Assembly: GCF_020510425.1 (NCBI RefSeq)
Contig: NZ_JAHBAH010000001.1
Location: 62,001 to 126,000, forward strand
DNA length: 64,000 nt
Direction of reading: 5' to 3'
Origin: Quatrionicoccus australiensis
Lineage (GTDB): Bacteria; Pseudomonadota; Gammaproteobacteria; Burkholderiales; Rhodocyclaceae
In this document: piece by piece, positions 55,386 to 64,000 of the stretch
How the letters are laid out: each line of letters starts with the position of its first letter
How positions within the stretch are numbered: the stretch's first letter is position 1
Made by a program: the position numbers and the translations under genes
Notes under the pieces: generated by a model
Seen by the model: only the letters and a program-made list of their open reading frames with translations
Databases searched by the model: none
Told to the model about the DNA's origin: nothing

Positions 55386-57421
55386 CGCCCGCCGTCCTTC
55401 CCGCTGCGCCGGATGCCCTGGAGAAAATCACCGCCCTCGCCATCCGCTCGCGTCATCAGGCTGACGACGATGATGGTGAGGAAGCCGGCAAAGACACCAA
55501 AAACACCCGCCGAGGTCGAATGCACATGGAACCACGGCGCCATGCCGATTCCCTTGATACCCAGCCAGGGAATGCTGTCGAATTCGACCCGCAGGATGTA
55601 GTAGATGCTGAGCAGCATGCCGACCAGCATGCCGGCCAGCGCACCGGCGCGCGTCGCCCGTTGCCAGAAGATACCGAGTACGAGTGCCGGGAAGAAGGCC
55701 GAGCCGGCAATCGAGAAAGCCCAGGAAACCATCGACAGGATGGTGCCCGGCTTTTGCGCCGCCACCGTCGCAGCCAGCACGGCGACCACCAGCAGCATCG
55801 ACTTGGAGATCACCAGCCGGAACTGGGTCGAGGCATCCGGCCGGATGATGCGGTAGTAGATGTCGTGCGACAACGAACTGGTGATGGTCAGCAGCAAACC
55901 GTCGGCGGTGGACAGCGCCGCCGCCAGGCCACCGGCGGCGACCAGGCCGGAAACGACATAGGGCATGCCGGCGATCTCCGGCGTGGCGAGCACGATCACG
56001 TCGGGATTGAGCGCCAGTTCGGCCAGTTGCAGGATCCCGTCGCGATTGATGTCCTCGATGCTGACCAGCCCGATCTTGGTCCACGCCGCAACCCAGCTCG
56101 GCAATTTGGCAATCGGTATTTCGACCAGGTGGGACAGCACTTCGTACTTGGCAAAAACAGCATAGGCCGGCGCCGTGATGTAGAGCAGCAGGATGAACAG
56201 CAGCGACCAGAACACCGAGTCGCGCGCCTGACTAACCGTCGGCGTCGTGTAGTAGCGGGTCAGGACGTGCGGCAAGGCTGCAGTACCGATGGTCAGGCAG
56301 AAGATCAGCGCCAGGAAATTGATGCGCTCCGGCAACTGCTGCTCGGCAGTCTCGCCGGGGAAGGCTTCGGCATGGCGCACCGGCGGCTGGCTACGGTCGA
56401 CCGCCGAATACATCGCATTTTCCCAGCGCACTTTCGCCTGCTCCGGATCGTGCGGCAGTTCGCGGCGCTGTTTCTCCAGCGCCACGATGTCCTTCATTTG
56501 CGCATCACTCGCCTTGAGCTCGTTGATCCGCGTCGAGATCTGCTCGCGCTCGAGGTTCAGTGAGCTGGGCAGTTGCATGATCTTTTCGGCGTACAGATCG
56601 GCCCGCTCGCGATAGAGCTGGCGCACCTCGATTTCGGCCGGCATGTTGAACAGCTTGTCCTCCAGGCGCCCGACTTCCTGCAGCACCTGGCCATAGACCA
56701 GTTGCGGCACCGGATTGCCGGTGACATTCCAGGACAGGATGGCGACCGGCGTCACGTAGGCGATGATCAGGATCACGTATTGCGCCACCTGCGTCCAGGT
56801 CACCGCTTTCATGCCGCCCAGGAAGGAACAGACGAGAATGCCGGCGAGGCCGACAAAAACGCCGATCTCGAACTGCAGACTGACGAAGCGGCTGGTAATC
56901 ACGCCGACGCCGTAAATCTGCGCCACGACATAGACGAAGGAGGCCAGGATGGCGGCGGCGACAGCAATCACGCGAATGGCGTTGCCACCATAGCGGGCGC
57001 CGAGAAAATCGGGAATCGTGTATTCGCCGAAGCGGCGCAGATAGGGGGCAAGCAGCAGCGCCACCAGCACGAAGCCGCCGGTCCAGCCGATCACGAAAGC
57101 CAGCCCCTGATGCCCCGACAAATACAGCGTGCCGGCCAGGCCGATGAAGGAAGCCGCGCTCATCCAGTCGGCACCGGTCGCCATACCGTTGAAGAAGGCG
57201 GGCACGCGGCGCCCGGCGACGTAATACTCGGAGACATCCGAAGTGCGGCTCATGATGCCGATCACCGCGTACATCGAGATGGTGAAGAAGAGGAAGGCGT
57301 AGCCGATCCAGCGCGGCGGCATGCCGTGCTGCTCGAGCACGGCAAGCGCCCCGATGAACGCCAGGAAACAAACCGTGTAATACAGGTAGTAGCGCTGCAA
57401 CCTGGTCAGGGATGAAAACAT
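55382..57421 (-). CDS. Sodium:solute symporter, VC_2705 subfamily (ActP-like)
   Basis: 679 residues from MFSSLTRLQRYYLYY. Thirteen or so membrane helices of the SSS family (VAGRRVPAFFNGMATGADWMSAASFIGLAGTLYLSG). It carries the roughly 150-residue hydrophilic, helical insertion (about 250-360; LYRERADLYAEKIMQLPSS and following) that marks the VC_2705 subfamily. Acetate or short carboxylates are the likely substrates, by analogy with ActP. Encoded in the same operon as a CrbS-like kinase and three signalling/nuclease-like proteins. Seven-base gap to the upstream gene. Confidence 0.93.
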   Translation of the reverse strand: MFSSLTRLQRYYLYYTVCFLAFIGALAVLEQHGMPPRWIGYAFLFFTISMYAVIGIMSRTSDVSEYYVAGRRVPAFFNGMATGADWMSAASFIGLAGTLYLSGHQGLAFVIGWTGGFVLVALLLAPYLRRFGEYTIPDFLGARYGGNAIRVIAVAAAILASFVYVVAQIYGVGVITSRFVSLQFEIGVFVGLAGILVCSFLGGMKAVTWTQVAQYVILIIAYVTPVAILSWNVTGNPVPQLVYGQVLQEVGRLEDKLFNMPAEIEVRQLYRERADLYAEKIMQLPSSLNLEREQISTRINELKASDAQMKDIVALEKQRRELPHDPEQAKVRWENAMYSAVDRSQPPVRHAEAFPGETAEQQLPERINFLALIFCLTIGTAALPHVLTRYYTTPTVSQARDSVFWSLLFILLLYITAPAYAVFAKYEVLSHLVEIPIAKLPSWVAAWTKIGLVSIEDINRDGILQLAELALNPDVIVLATPEIAGMPYVVSGLVAAGGLAAALSTADGLLLTITSSLSHDIYYRIIRPDASTQFRLVISKSMLLVVAVLAATVAAQKPGTILSMVSWAFSIAGSAFFPALVLGIFWQRATRAGALAGMLVGMLLSIYYILRVEFDSIPWLGIKGIGMAPWFHVHSTSAGVFGVFAGFLTIIVVSLMTRADGEGGDFLQGIRRSGKDGGR

Positions 57422-57428
57422 GCGACGC

Positions 57429-58109
57429 CTAGTGCGTGCGACGCAGGAAACTGCTGGCGCGCGACTCATCGACCAGGCGGCCCGGCGTGTCGATGCCCTT
57501 GCCGCTGACCCGGACCAGCAACATCTGGAAGATGCGGGCCAGCATCAGGGTGTTCTCCATCGCATCGCGCCGGCCGCTGCCACTCGCCAGGCCAAAAAGG
57601 TCGAGCCAGTGATCGAGCGGCTGCAGGGTATGCGACTTTTCCTCGAACATCGACGGCAGCAGCCAGGCGAGATCGACCCAGTTCGGCTGGAAATCGATGC
57701 CCAGGCGCTCCTTGTAGATGCGTTGCAGGAAGCCGCCGACATAGGGCACGTGATAGGTCACCAGTGGCGCCTTGGCGAGGAATTGCAAAAAGGCCATCAA
57801 CTGGCGGTCGACCGCCTGCTGCTGCGCTTCACCCTCGCCTTCGATGGCGCTGAAATCGAGATAGAACGCGTCATCCGGCACGACCATGCCGGCCTCGCGC
57901 ACGCCGGCCGCGGCAATGCCGAGCAACTCGTCGCTGTCCGGCTTGAGGCCGCTGCTGACGATGTCGATGACGACATAGCGCACATGAAAATGAGCCTCGT
58001 CGAGCTGTGGACCGCTGCTCGCACGCCAAACCTCGATCGCAGCCTTGACGTCATCAGGCAGATGCGCCGGCGAACCATCCTTGAACAGGAATTTCCGGAT
58101 TCCGAACAT
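57429..58109 (-). CDS. DnaQ/RNase T-like pseudo-exonuclease
   Basis: 226 residues with a DnaQ-like layout (YVVIDIVSSGL for ExoI, LVTYHVPYVGGFL for ExoII, RRDAMENTLMLARIF for ExoIII). The catalytic residues are mostly lost: D-x-E is D-x-V, the ExoII Asp is Gly, and the ExoIII HxAxxD motif reads RDAMEN. So it is probably catalytically dead and serves as a binding protein. It lies two bases after the DUF294 gene and seven before the symporter gene. Confidence 0.82.
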   Translation of the reverse strand: MFGIRKFLFKDGSPAHLPDDVKAAIEVWRASSGPQLDEAHFHVRYVVIDIVSSGLKPDSDELLGIAAAGVREAGMVVPDDAFYLDFSAIEGEGEAQQQAVDRQLMAFLQFLAKAPLVTYHVPYVGGFLQRIYKERLGIDFQPNWVDLAWLLPSMFEEKSHTLQPLDHWLDLFGLASGSGRRDAMENTLMLARIFQMLLVRVSGKGIDTPGRLVDESRASSFLRRTH

Positions 58110-58111
58110 TT

Positions 58112-60073
58112 CTAGTTCACCTGGTAGTCGAGTTTGAGGCGCGTCTGCAGCTTGCGCGCCTGACGGAAGGATTCCTTGAGAATGCGGCGATCCAGTTCGT
58201 TGAGGTCGTCCGGATTGATCAGGTTGTCGCCCTGGGTGCCCGGTTCGCCTTCCAGATACTGGTGTTGCAGGCGCAGGAACTGGATGAAGTCCATGCCTTC
58301 GAGCACCGCGTTGACCTCGTCGTCGCGGATCGACAGGCGCTTCGAGGCGAGGCGCAGGCGCTGCACGGAATTGGTGTTGTGCACACCGGTCGCCAGCGCG
58401 TAGATGCGGGCGACGTCGACGAAGATGCGCGAGCCGTATTTCTTGAGGTCGATCTTGCCCGGATGATCCGGTTCGAGATCGGTCAGGAAATCGCGGATCT
58501 TGCCGAGCGGCGGCTCGACGTCGAGCGCGTTGTGCGCCATGGCACGCAGGAACATCGGGTTCGACGAGGTCTGCGCCAGCAGGTGACGGCGCATCGCTTC
58601 AGCCAGCTCGACCTTGCCGAACAGCGGCCGGAAGTCGAAAAAGATCGTCGCATTGAGCAAGGCCTCGGGCTGCGGCACGCGGATCCACTGGCTGAACTGC
58701 TCCTTCCATTCGTCGAGCGACAAACACCACTGCGGGTTGCTCGCCATGATGTTGCCCTTGCACAGCGGGAAGCCGCAGCGGTCGAGATCCTTGTTCACGT
58801 CCAGGGCAAAGGCCAGGAAGCGGGTTTTCAGCTCGCCAACGGTCAACCCGTCGGGCACGGCATAAACGATGCCGTTATCCTGGTCGGTGCTGAAGGTCTG
58901 CTCGTCGCGCCCTTCCGATCCGAAGGCCAGCCAGGCCCACTCGATGCCGTCAAAGTTGTGGGTTTCCAGGTTGAGCTGGATGACGCGCCGGGTCAGCGCA
59001 TCGTTGAGCGCCGAGATGAACTGCGTCAACTGTTCGGCGCCAACGCCCTGGGCCAGCATGTTGAACGACAGCTGGCGTACGTCGGCCGCCGCCTGCTGCA
59101 GCGCCTCGACGTTATGTGCGCCGTCAATCGACTGGCGAATCTGGCGCAGACCAACCCGTTGCAGCGCAAAGAGATCGCGCTCGGAGACCACGCCGGTCAG
59201 CTTGCCTTCGGCATCGGTGACCAGCACATGGCGAATGCCATGCGTCGCCATGGCCAGCATGGCATCGTAGGCGGTGGCATGCTCTTCGAGCTTGAACGGG
59301 GCCGGCGACATGGCCTGGCTGATCGGCGCATCGTGCGGCAGATCGGCGAGCACGACGCGATCAAGCAGGTCGGAGCGGGTGAACACGCCGACCGGCTTGC
59401 GATCTTCGCCGGCAATGACCAGGGAACCGACCTTGGCCGCCGACATGGTTTCGAGCGCGGCACGCACCGGCGTTTCCGGCGCCACGGCGACCGGCGAACG
59501 CGAACCGATACCGACCAGCGGCGAATTGAGCGTCTGCTGCTCGTTGGCGCGCTGGGCGAATTGCAGTTGCAGCTGGCAGCGCGACTGGTCGAGCAGGCTG
59601 GCGATGTACTGCGTGCAGAACAGGTTGAATTCCGGGCTGCTGGTCATCAGCTGCATGAAGTCTTCGGCCGGCAGCTGGTAGCAGAAAACATCATCGACCG
59701 CGGTGTAGGTATTGGTCGACGGACGCCCGGCCGTCACGGCGCCGATCGGGAAGCTCTCCCCTGCCCCGAGGCTGAGGATCGAATACTCGGTCACCGTCAC
59801 TTCACCGGCCTGGCGCGCCTGCACCTTGCCCGACTCGATCAGGTAGAAGTACCGGACGTTGCCGGCTTCCGGCCCGACAATTTCGCTGCCGGCCGAATGA
59901 AAGACCAGTTGCGCCTTGTCGGCAAAGGCCTGCAGCGCATCGGCCTTCATCTTGTTGAACGGCGCATGATTCTTCAAGAAGGCCAGCGTATTGCCGGCGA
60001 CGCGCCGGCGCCCTTCCTGGCGCAACGAGACTTCAACGGGTTCCAGGGCTGTTTGTTCCGTTTGCGTATTCAC
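58112..60073 (-). CDS. cNMP-binding, CBS-pair, DUF294 nucleotidyltransferase-like protein
   Basis: 653 residues. Order: cyclic-nucleotide-binding-like domain (about 20-150), two CBS domains (about 165-290; SPVAVAPETPVRAALETMSAAKVGSLVIAGE), DUF294 nucleotidyltransferase-like domain (about 310-450; the GSEGRDEQTFSTDQDNG motif, as in GlnD), then the DUF294 C-terminal helical domain. This architecture commonly accompanies VC_2705 symporters and DnaQ-like proteins. It may sense nucleotide levels and modify or bind a partner. The substrate is unknown. Confidence 0.92.
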   Translation of the reverse strand: MNTQTEQTALEPVEVSLRQEGRRRVAGNTLAFLKNHAPFNKMKADALQAFADKAQLVFHSAGSEIVGPEAGNVRYFYLIESGKVQARQAGEVTVTEYSILSLGAGESFPIGAVTAGRPSTNTYTAVDDVFCYQLPAEDFMQLMTSSPEFNLFCTQYIASLLDQSRCQLQLQFAQRANEQQTLNSPLVGIGSRSPVAVAPETPVRAALETMSAAKVGSLVIAGEDRKPVGVFTRSDLLDRVVLADLPHDAPISQAMSPAPFKLEEHATAYDAMLAMATHGIRHVLVTDAEGKLTGVVSERDLFALQRVGLRQIRQSIDGAHNVEALQQAAADVRQLSFNMLAQGVGAEQLTQFISALNDALTRRVIQLNLETHNFDGIEWAWLAFGSEGRDEQTFSTDQDNGIVYAVPDGLTVGELKTRFLAFALDVNKDLDRCGFPLCKGNIMASNPQWCLSLDEWKEQFSQWIRVPQPEALLNATIFFDFRPLFGKVELAEAMRRHLLAQTSSNPMFLRAMAHNALDVEPPLGKIRDFLTDLEPDHPGKIDLKKYGSRIFVDVARIYALATGVHNTNSVQRLRLASKRLSIRDDEVNAVLEGMDFIQFLRLQHQYLEGEPGTQGDNLINPDDLNELDRRILKESFRQARKLQTRLKLDYQVN

Positions 60074-60254
60074 GACAACCTCGATTTTCTCAGAGAGCTT
60101 AGTTTAACTTGAGGCGCAAAGGCAGCGCCTCGTGCGGGATGGCCGTTCTCTCGCGCAGCGCTTCGCTGCACGGCCGGCCGGGACAAAACAGGCAAAAATT
60201 CCGCGTTGACCGTACAGAAGGCTGCGGCGACTGGCGGGAATACCGGGAAGTTCA

Positions 60255-62414
60255 TCAGTACTTGATCCGGGCGTAATAGGTTTTTTCCGAAGCTTCCAGC
60301 GCCTGGCGTACCGTCACGATGCCCATGTCGGCGAGCAAGGGCACCAGCTTGAGAAAGACCTCGCCGGTCGCCAGCGAATCTTCCAGCGCGTTGTGCCGGG
60401 TATCGATCTGAATGCCCAGACGCTCGAGGATCACATCCAGCTTGTGCGACTCCTGGTTCGGATGCACGACAGCCGAGAGCAGCAGCGTATCGAGCACCGG
60501 CTGCGTGAATCGGATGCCGGTGCGCTCTTCCTTGAGCTGCAGGAAGCGCATGTCGAAAGCCGCGTTATGGGCGATCAGCACCGTGTCTTCGCAGAACTGG
60601 TGGAAGGCCGGCAGCACGGCGTCAATGTTCGGCTTGCCGCGCACCATGTCCTCGGTGATGCCGTGGATGGGAATCGACTCGGGCTTGAGCGGGCATTCCG
60701 GATCGATGATCTGGTCGAAGACCTCCTGGCGCAGCAGGCGGTTGTTGACGATGCGCGCCGCGCCGATCTGGATGATCTCGTCGCCGTTCGACGGCTCCAG
60801 CCCGGTCGTCTCGGTATCGAACACGGTACAGGTCAGGTCGGAAAGTTTGCGGTCGAGATCGATCGAGCGGTCGTCGAACTTGAACAGGTCGAAATCGTAA
60901 TACTCGGGCCGGCCGGTAACCTGGCGCTCCTCGATCATCACCTCGGCATCGGGCGTCGCGACCGGCAGCACGAAGCGGAAATAGGCGCGATGCGCCGCCT
61001 TCTCGCGCTGATACCAGATTTCGCCGCCATGCCGGTCGATCACATCGCGCAGCGTGAGCGGCGAGGTGTCGCCGCCAACCTGCATGCTTTCCATTTCCCA
61101 GGTGTAGAAGGTCTCGGAAGACATCGCCGGCCCGGCCCAGATCAGGTCGAGATAGGCGAGCCGGCCCTCGCTGCTCAGACGGAAGCGCAGCTCGCGCGGC
61201 TCGTAGTGATCCTGCAGGCGGCCGGCCAGGAAGACCAGTGCGAAAACCAGCGAAAAACTGTCCGCCTTGAGCCACAGGCTTTCGTCGACTTCCTCGCACT
61301 TGATCGGCAGCTTTAGACGCTCTTCAATGCGCCGGCGGGCGGCGGAGATGACATCGACACCAAGAATGTCTTCGAGCGGCCAGCGCGTCTTCAGCGAGTC
61401 GGAGAACTGGCTCATCGTCTGGTCGATCGACTGGCTGCGCTTGGCGACCTCGTCGTCGATGACGTGCAGGAAGCGGCCGCGCTGCTCCGGCTCCATGTCC
61501 GGGTAATCGAGCAGGTTGGCGACCGCGGCGCGGATATTGGCAATCGCCGAGCGACTGCCCTGACTCAGCGCATGCAGCGCCTGGTCGCGTTTTTCTTCTT
61601 CCTCGATGCTGCGCGTGATGTTGTCTATGGTCAGCACATAGCCCGACATTGCCGCGCCGGCGGCTTCACCGGCACCCGGCATGACCGGCACCATCTGGAT
61701 GCGCAACAGCTGGCCGCCGCGCGTCGTGGTCGTAAAACTGGCGTGCGGCGTCTTGCCGGCCGCCAGACGCAGACGAATGACATCGCCGGCGTGCTCGACC
61801 TGGTTCTTTTCGAGAATCGAGAAGATCGAACGGCCCAGACCGATCAGTGCCCCGCCCGCAGCCGAGGTCGGCCCCAGCGCCAGCGCCTTGAACTGCAGGC
61901 GGGCGCGGTTGTTGTAAAGCAGGATGCGACCATCGAGATTGCACACGACCACCGCCTGCGACAGTTCCGACATCAGCGCCGCCAGACGATTCTTCTCTTC
62001 TTCGACCGAGGCCTTGGCGCGCGCAATCTGCGCATCGACATCGTCCATCAGCTCATCGCGTTGCTGCGCCAGTTCATTGGCGGCCTGGGCCAGTTGCTGC
62101 ACTTCCGGCGGACCATCAAGCTCGACCCGGAAATCGCGATTGGCGCGCAGCATCAGGCGCAGGGTTTCCGACATGCGCAACAGGCCTTCGACGTATTGCT
62201 TGAACAGCTTGTGCAGCACCATGACACCGATCGCAAAGCCGAACAGCGTCATCATCGTGCCGACCGGCAGGCGCGAGACGAGCAGCTCGGTCAGCATGTT
62301 GCGCTCGGCTTCCTTCATGTCCAGCCAGACCAGCAGGGAGGTAACGACAAACGGCCCGGTCATCAACAGACCGAGCACGACGACGGCAAAGATAAAACGA
62401 TGTTTGGCCTTCAT
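60255..62414 (-). CDS. Membrane PAS/pseudo-histidine-kinase fused to DnaQ 3'-5' exonuclease
   Basis: 719 residues from MKAKHRFIFAVVVLG. Two N-terminal membrane segments (about 8-32 and 48-66), a HAMP-like linker and coiled coil (up to about 160), a PAS-like domain (ELSQAVVVCNLDGRILLYNNRARLQF), then a kinase-like region lacking the phospho-His (QGSRSAIANIRAAVANLL) and the N box. The C-terminal exonuclease (about 528-705) is intact: Asp533-Thr-Glu (FDTETTGL), IAHNAAFDMRFL and HNALEDS (DEDDh class). It joins sensing to nuclease activity. Encoded between the receiver and DUF294 genes in the symporter operon. Confidence 0.9.
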   Translation of the reverse strand: MKAKHRFIFAVVVLGLLMTGPFVVTSLLVWLDMKEAERNMLTELLVSRLPVGTMMTLFGFAIGVMVLHKLFKQYVEGLLRMSETLRLMLRANRDFRVELDGPPEVQQLAQAANELAQQRDELMDDVDAQIARAKASVEEEKNRLAALMSELSQAVVVCNLDGRILLYNNRARLQFKALALGPTSAAGGALIGLGRSIFSILEKNQVEHAGDVIRLRLAAGKTPHASFTTTTRGGQLLRIQMVPVMPGAGEAAGAAMSGYVLTIDNITRSIEEEEKRDQALHALSQGSRSAIANIRAAVANLLDYPDMEPEQRGRFLHVIDDEVAKRSQSIDQTMSQFSDSLKTRWPLEDILGVDVISAARRRIEERLKLPIKCEEVDESLWLKADSFSLVFALVFLAGRLQDHYEPRELRFRLSSEGRLAYLDLIWAGPAMSSETFYTWEMESMQVGGDTSPLTLRDVIDRHGGEIWYQREKAAHRAYFRFVLPVATPDAEVMIEERQVTGRPEYYDFDLFKFDDRSIDLDRKLSDLTCTVFDTETTGLEPSNGDEIIQIGAARIVNNRLLRQEVFDQIIDPECPLKPESIPIHGITEDMVRGKPNIDAVLPAFHQFCEDTVLIAHNAAFDMRFLQLKEERTGIRFTQPVLDTLLLSAVVHPNQESHKLDVILERLGIQIDTRHNALEDSLATGEVFLKLVPLLADMGIVTVRQALEASEKTYYARIKY

Positions 62415-62516
62415 GACACACTTCCTGATTTTTGTTGCCGGCGCCCCGGCATTTTTGTGCATTCTGGACGGTCGACCGGTACGGAAAGCTGATTTTCCGT
62501 ACCCGGCCGCGCAAGA

Positions 62517-62888
62517 TCAGGCGACGCCGAGCATGCCCTTGACCCGGACCACCAGGTCCTTGGTCGAGAACGGCTTGGTCACATAGGCATCGGCGCCGAT
62601 CGCCAGTCCTTTGGCGACCTCGGTATCGCGCCCCTTGGCGGTCAGCATGACGATCAGCAGCCCGGCCCGCGCCGGATCGGCGCGCAAGGCCTCGCAGACT
62701 TCATAGCCGGACTTCTTCGGCATCATGACGTCGAGCAAAACGAGATCCGGATTGAAGCTGGCGACCTTGGCCAGCGCTTCGTCGCCATCGACGGCGACGG
62801 CAACCTCGAAACCTTCCTTTTTCATCAGGAATTCGAGCGAAATGACGATGTTGGGTTCGTCATCGACGATCAATATTTTTTTGGCCAT
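62517..62888 (-). CDS. Single-domain response regulator
   Basis: 123 residues from MAKKILIVDDEPNIVISLEFLM. Phospho-Asp in LVLLDVMMPKKSGYEV, conserved Thr in MLTAKG and Lys in VTKPF. No output domain. It lies 16 bp after the partial sensor kinase gene and 102 bp before the PAS-DnaQ gene, and probably relays the kinase signal to a protein target. AAGGGAGACAAAC precedes the ATG. Confidence 0.93.
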   Translation of the reverse strand: MAKKILIVDDEPNIVISLEFLMKKEGFEVAVAVDGDEALAKVASFNPDLVLLDVMMPKKSGYEVCEALRADPARAGLLIVMLTAKGRDTEVAKGLAIGADAYVTKPFSTKDLVVRVKGMLGVA

Positions 62889-62904
62889 GAGTTTGTCTCC
62901 CTTG

Positions 62905-64000
62905 TTATGCCTCAGGTGCCGGCAAGGGCACCGTGAAAATGAAAGTTGCGCCTGCTCCGGGCTGACTTTCAACCCAGAGATTACCACCAAAATATTCCAC
63001 AATCTGCCGGCTGATCGGCAGTCCGAGGCCCGTGCCCTGCGGCTTGTCGGTCAATGTGTTGCCGCCCTGGCGGAACTTCTCGAAAACCAGCCGGCATTCG
63101 TCGGCACTCAGCCCCGGTCCGTTGTCGGCCACCTCGACGCGCACACTGTCGGCGAGCGAAAACACCCGCACCCGAACCAGGCCAACACCACCCGGCACGA
63201 ACTTGACGGCGTTCGACAACAGGTTGATGACGACCTGGGTCAGGCGGTCGCGGTCGACCTGCACTTGCGGCCCGTTTTCCGGAATCTCGCCGCTCAGGGC
63301 GACCTCTTTGTCGCGGAACAACTGTTCCAGTGAAGCCATCGCCTCGCGCACCACGGCGCCGATGTCGACCGCCGCGCTGGTCCATTCGGCATGCCCGGAT
63401 TCGAGCTTGGCAAGATCGAGAATCTGGTTGATCAGCCGGGTCAGGCGCTCGGTCTCGCCGACGATGATGCCGAGAAAGCGCGTCCGCTCGGCGAGTTCGA
63501 GGCGCGGATCGTCGTGCAGCATTTCGGAAAAGGCGCGGATCGAGGTCAGCGGCGTGCGCAATTCGTGCGTCACGGTCGCGATGAAATCGTCCTTCATGCG
63601 GTCGACCTCGCGCAAACGCTCATTTGCGGCGCGCAACTCGCTGGTCGCCACTTCCAGTTCGCGCTGCTTGTTTTCCAGCTGGTGGCTGTAGGCGCGCACC
63701 TGCGTCGCCTCGTCGAGAATGCCGAGCACTTCGTCGAGCCCGAGATCTTCTTCCTGCGCCACCGAGGCGACCATGACACGCGCACTGGCCGAACCGATCG
63801 CCGCCGCCAGTTCGCCCTCGGCAAATTGAACGAAGCCCGCATCAGCCGGCAACTCCCGCCAGTCGGCCTGACCGCGCGTCGCGGCATGCGCCGCCAGTTG
63901 CTGACGAGCCCGGGCCGGGCCAAGAAAGCGTTCGAGCAAGGCAACCAGCTGCGGCTGCGAAGCATTGCCACGCCACAAACGGGCATCGGTCGCACCGCCC
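62905..64000 (-). CDS. Sensor histidine kinase, CrbS/MxtR-like (C-terminal part only)
   Basis: The last roughly 365 codons; the start lies beyond the right edge. The visible sequence begins GGATDARLWRGNASQPQLVALLERFLG, a STAC-like linker segment that in CrbS/MxtR kinases connects an SSS-type transporter domain to the kinase. A coiled coil, HisKA (VTHELRTPLTSIRAFSEML) and a complete HATPase_c follow (NLLSNAVKFVPGG, ADNGPGLS, GTGLGLPISRQIVEYFGG). In Vibrio and Pseudomonas such kinases control acetyl-CoA synthetase and acetate use. This role is inferred here. Confidence 0.85.
   Translation of the reverse strand, partial: GGATDARLWRGNASQPQLVALLERFLGPARARQQLAAHAATRGQADWRELPADAGFVQFAEGELAAAIGSASARVMVASVAQEEDLGLDEVLGILDEATQVRAYSHQLENKQRELEVATSELRAANERLREVDRMKDDFIATVTHELRTPLTSIRAFSEMLHDDPRLELAERTRFLGIIVGETERLTRLINQILDLAKLESGHAEWTSAAVDIGAVVREAMASLEQLFRDKEVALSGEIPENGPQVQVDRDRLTQVVINLLSNAVKFVPGGVGLVRVRVFSLADSVRVEVADNGPGLSADECRLVFEKFRQGGNTLTDKPQGTGLGLPISRQIVEYFGGNLWVESQPGAGATFIFTVPLPAPEA

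Noticed and set aside
60111..60132. GAGGCGC-aaaggca-GCGCCTC hairpin upstream of the DUF294 gene as a terminator
   Set aside because: No T tract follows and the genes on both sides run in the same direction in a dense operon. It may be a processing hairpin, but nothing supports termination.

Overview
The window looks like chromosomal DNA of a GC-rich betaproteobacterium, most likely from the Rhodocyclales (Dechloromonas/Azonexus-like). This placement is inferred from the gene content and was not tested by a search. The clues are small betaproteobacterial families (DUF3567, DUF3460), CowN (which protects nitrogenase from CO), a PQQ operon, flagellar accessory genes (FliL, FliW) and a VC_2705-type symporter cluster. 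Most of the window is dense housekeeping sequence. Three stretches have clearly lower GC and look acquired: about 3.8-4.6 kb, 20.1-24.6 kb and the kinase gene at 24.6-26.4 kb.

Layout. 0-3.8 kb: the start of an alpha/beta hydrolase, then pqqABCDE with a 162-bp foldback repeat between pqqA and pqqB. 3.8-4.65 kb: an AT-richer stretch with no confident gene. 4.65-11.3 kb: an orphan LolD/YbbA-type ATPase whose start codon overlaps that of divergent tesA, mnmH, a methyltransferase, an OsmC protein, a large acyl-CoA-synthetase/GNAT lysine acetyltransferase and two small conserved proteins. 11.4-20 kb: FliL, DUF1684, DUF2502, ClpB with a sigma-32-like promoter, a chemoreceptor, prfC-moaE and cowN.

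20.38-24.33 kb is an integron gene-cassette array with no integrase in the window (a CALIN-type array). It has four cassettes, all encoding membrane proteins, bounded by complementary core-site pairs. Three attC sites look sound and the fourth is decayed. An IS3-family element has split the RDD-family gene of cassette 3, and removing the element plus one copy of its target duplication restores the reading frame exactly.

24.6-35.4 kb: a hemerythrin-histidine kinase-receiver hybrid, a Crp/Fnr regulator, an AcuI-like reductase and an MFS exporter divergent from a LysR regulator, a hexose-6-phosphate mutarotase, rlmJ, a MazG-like enzyme, a dicarboxylate symporter and a gamma carbonic anhydrase.

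35.7-47.9 kb is the most unusual chromosomal block. It has a 908-residue fusion of NodB polysaccharide deacetylase, caspase-like protease and TPR repeats, then a two-component pair. Next come two divergent operons of membrane-scaffold proteins: flotillin, a YqiJ-like protein, a PspA/IM30-like protein and a small RHH-like protein on one side, and a second SPFH protein plus a large unknown protein on the other. A near-identical 18-bp palindrome lies upstream of the response-regulator gene and between the divergent operons, which suggests one regulon.

48-54.9 kb: fliW, tex, a ferric-reductase-like protein, a lipase-like hydrolase, a YffB/ArsC protein, an Hsp33 lacking half of its zinc cysteines, a STAS protein and tRNA-Ser(GGA). 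54.9-64 kb: one long minus-strand operon with a CrbS/MxtR-like sensor kinase (cut by the window end), a single-domain receiver, a PAS/pseudo-kinase fused to a DnaQ exonuclease, a cNMP-CBS-DUF294 protein, a pseudo-exonuclease, a VC_2705-type sodium:solute symporter and DUF4212, probably for regulated uptake of acetate or a similar carboxylate.
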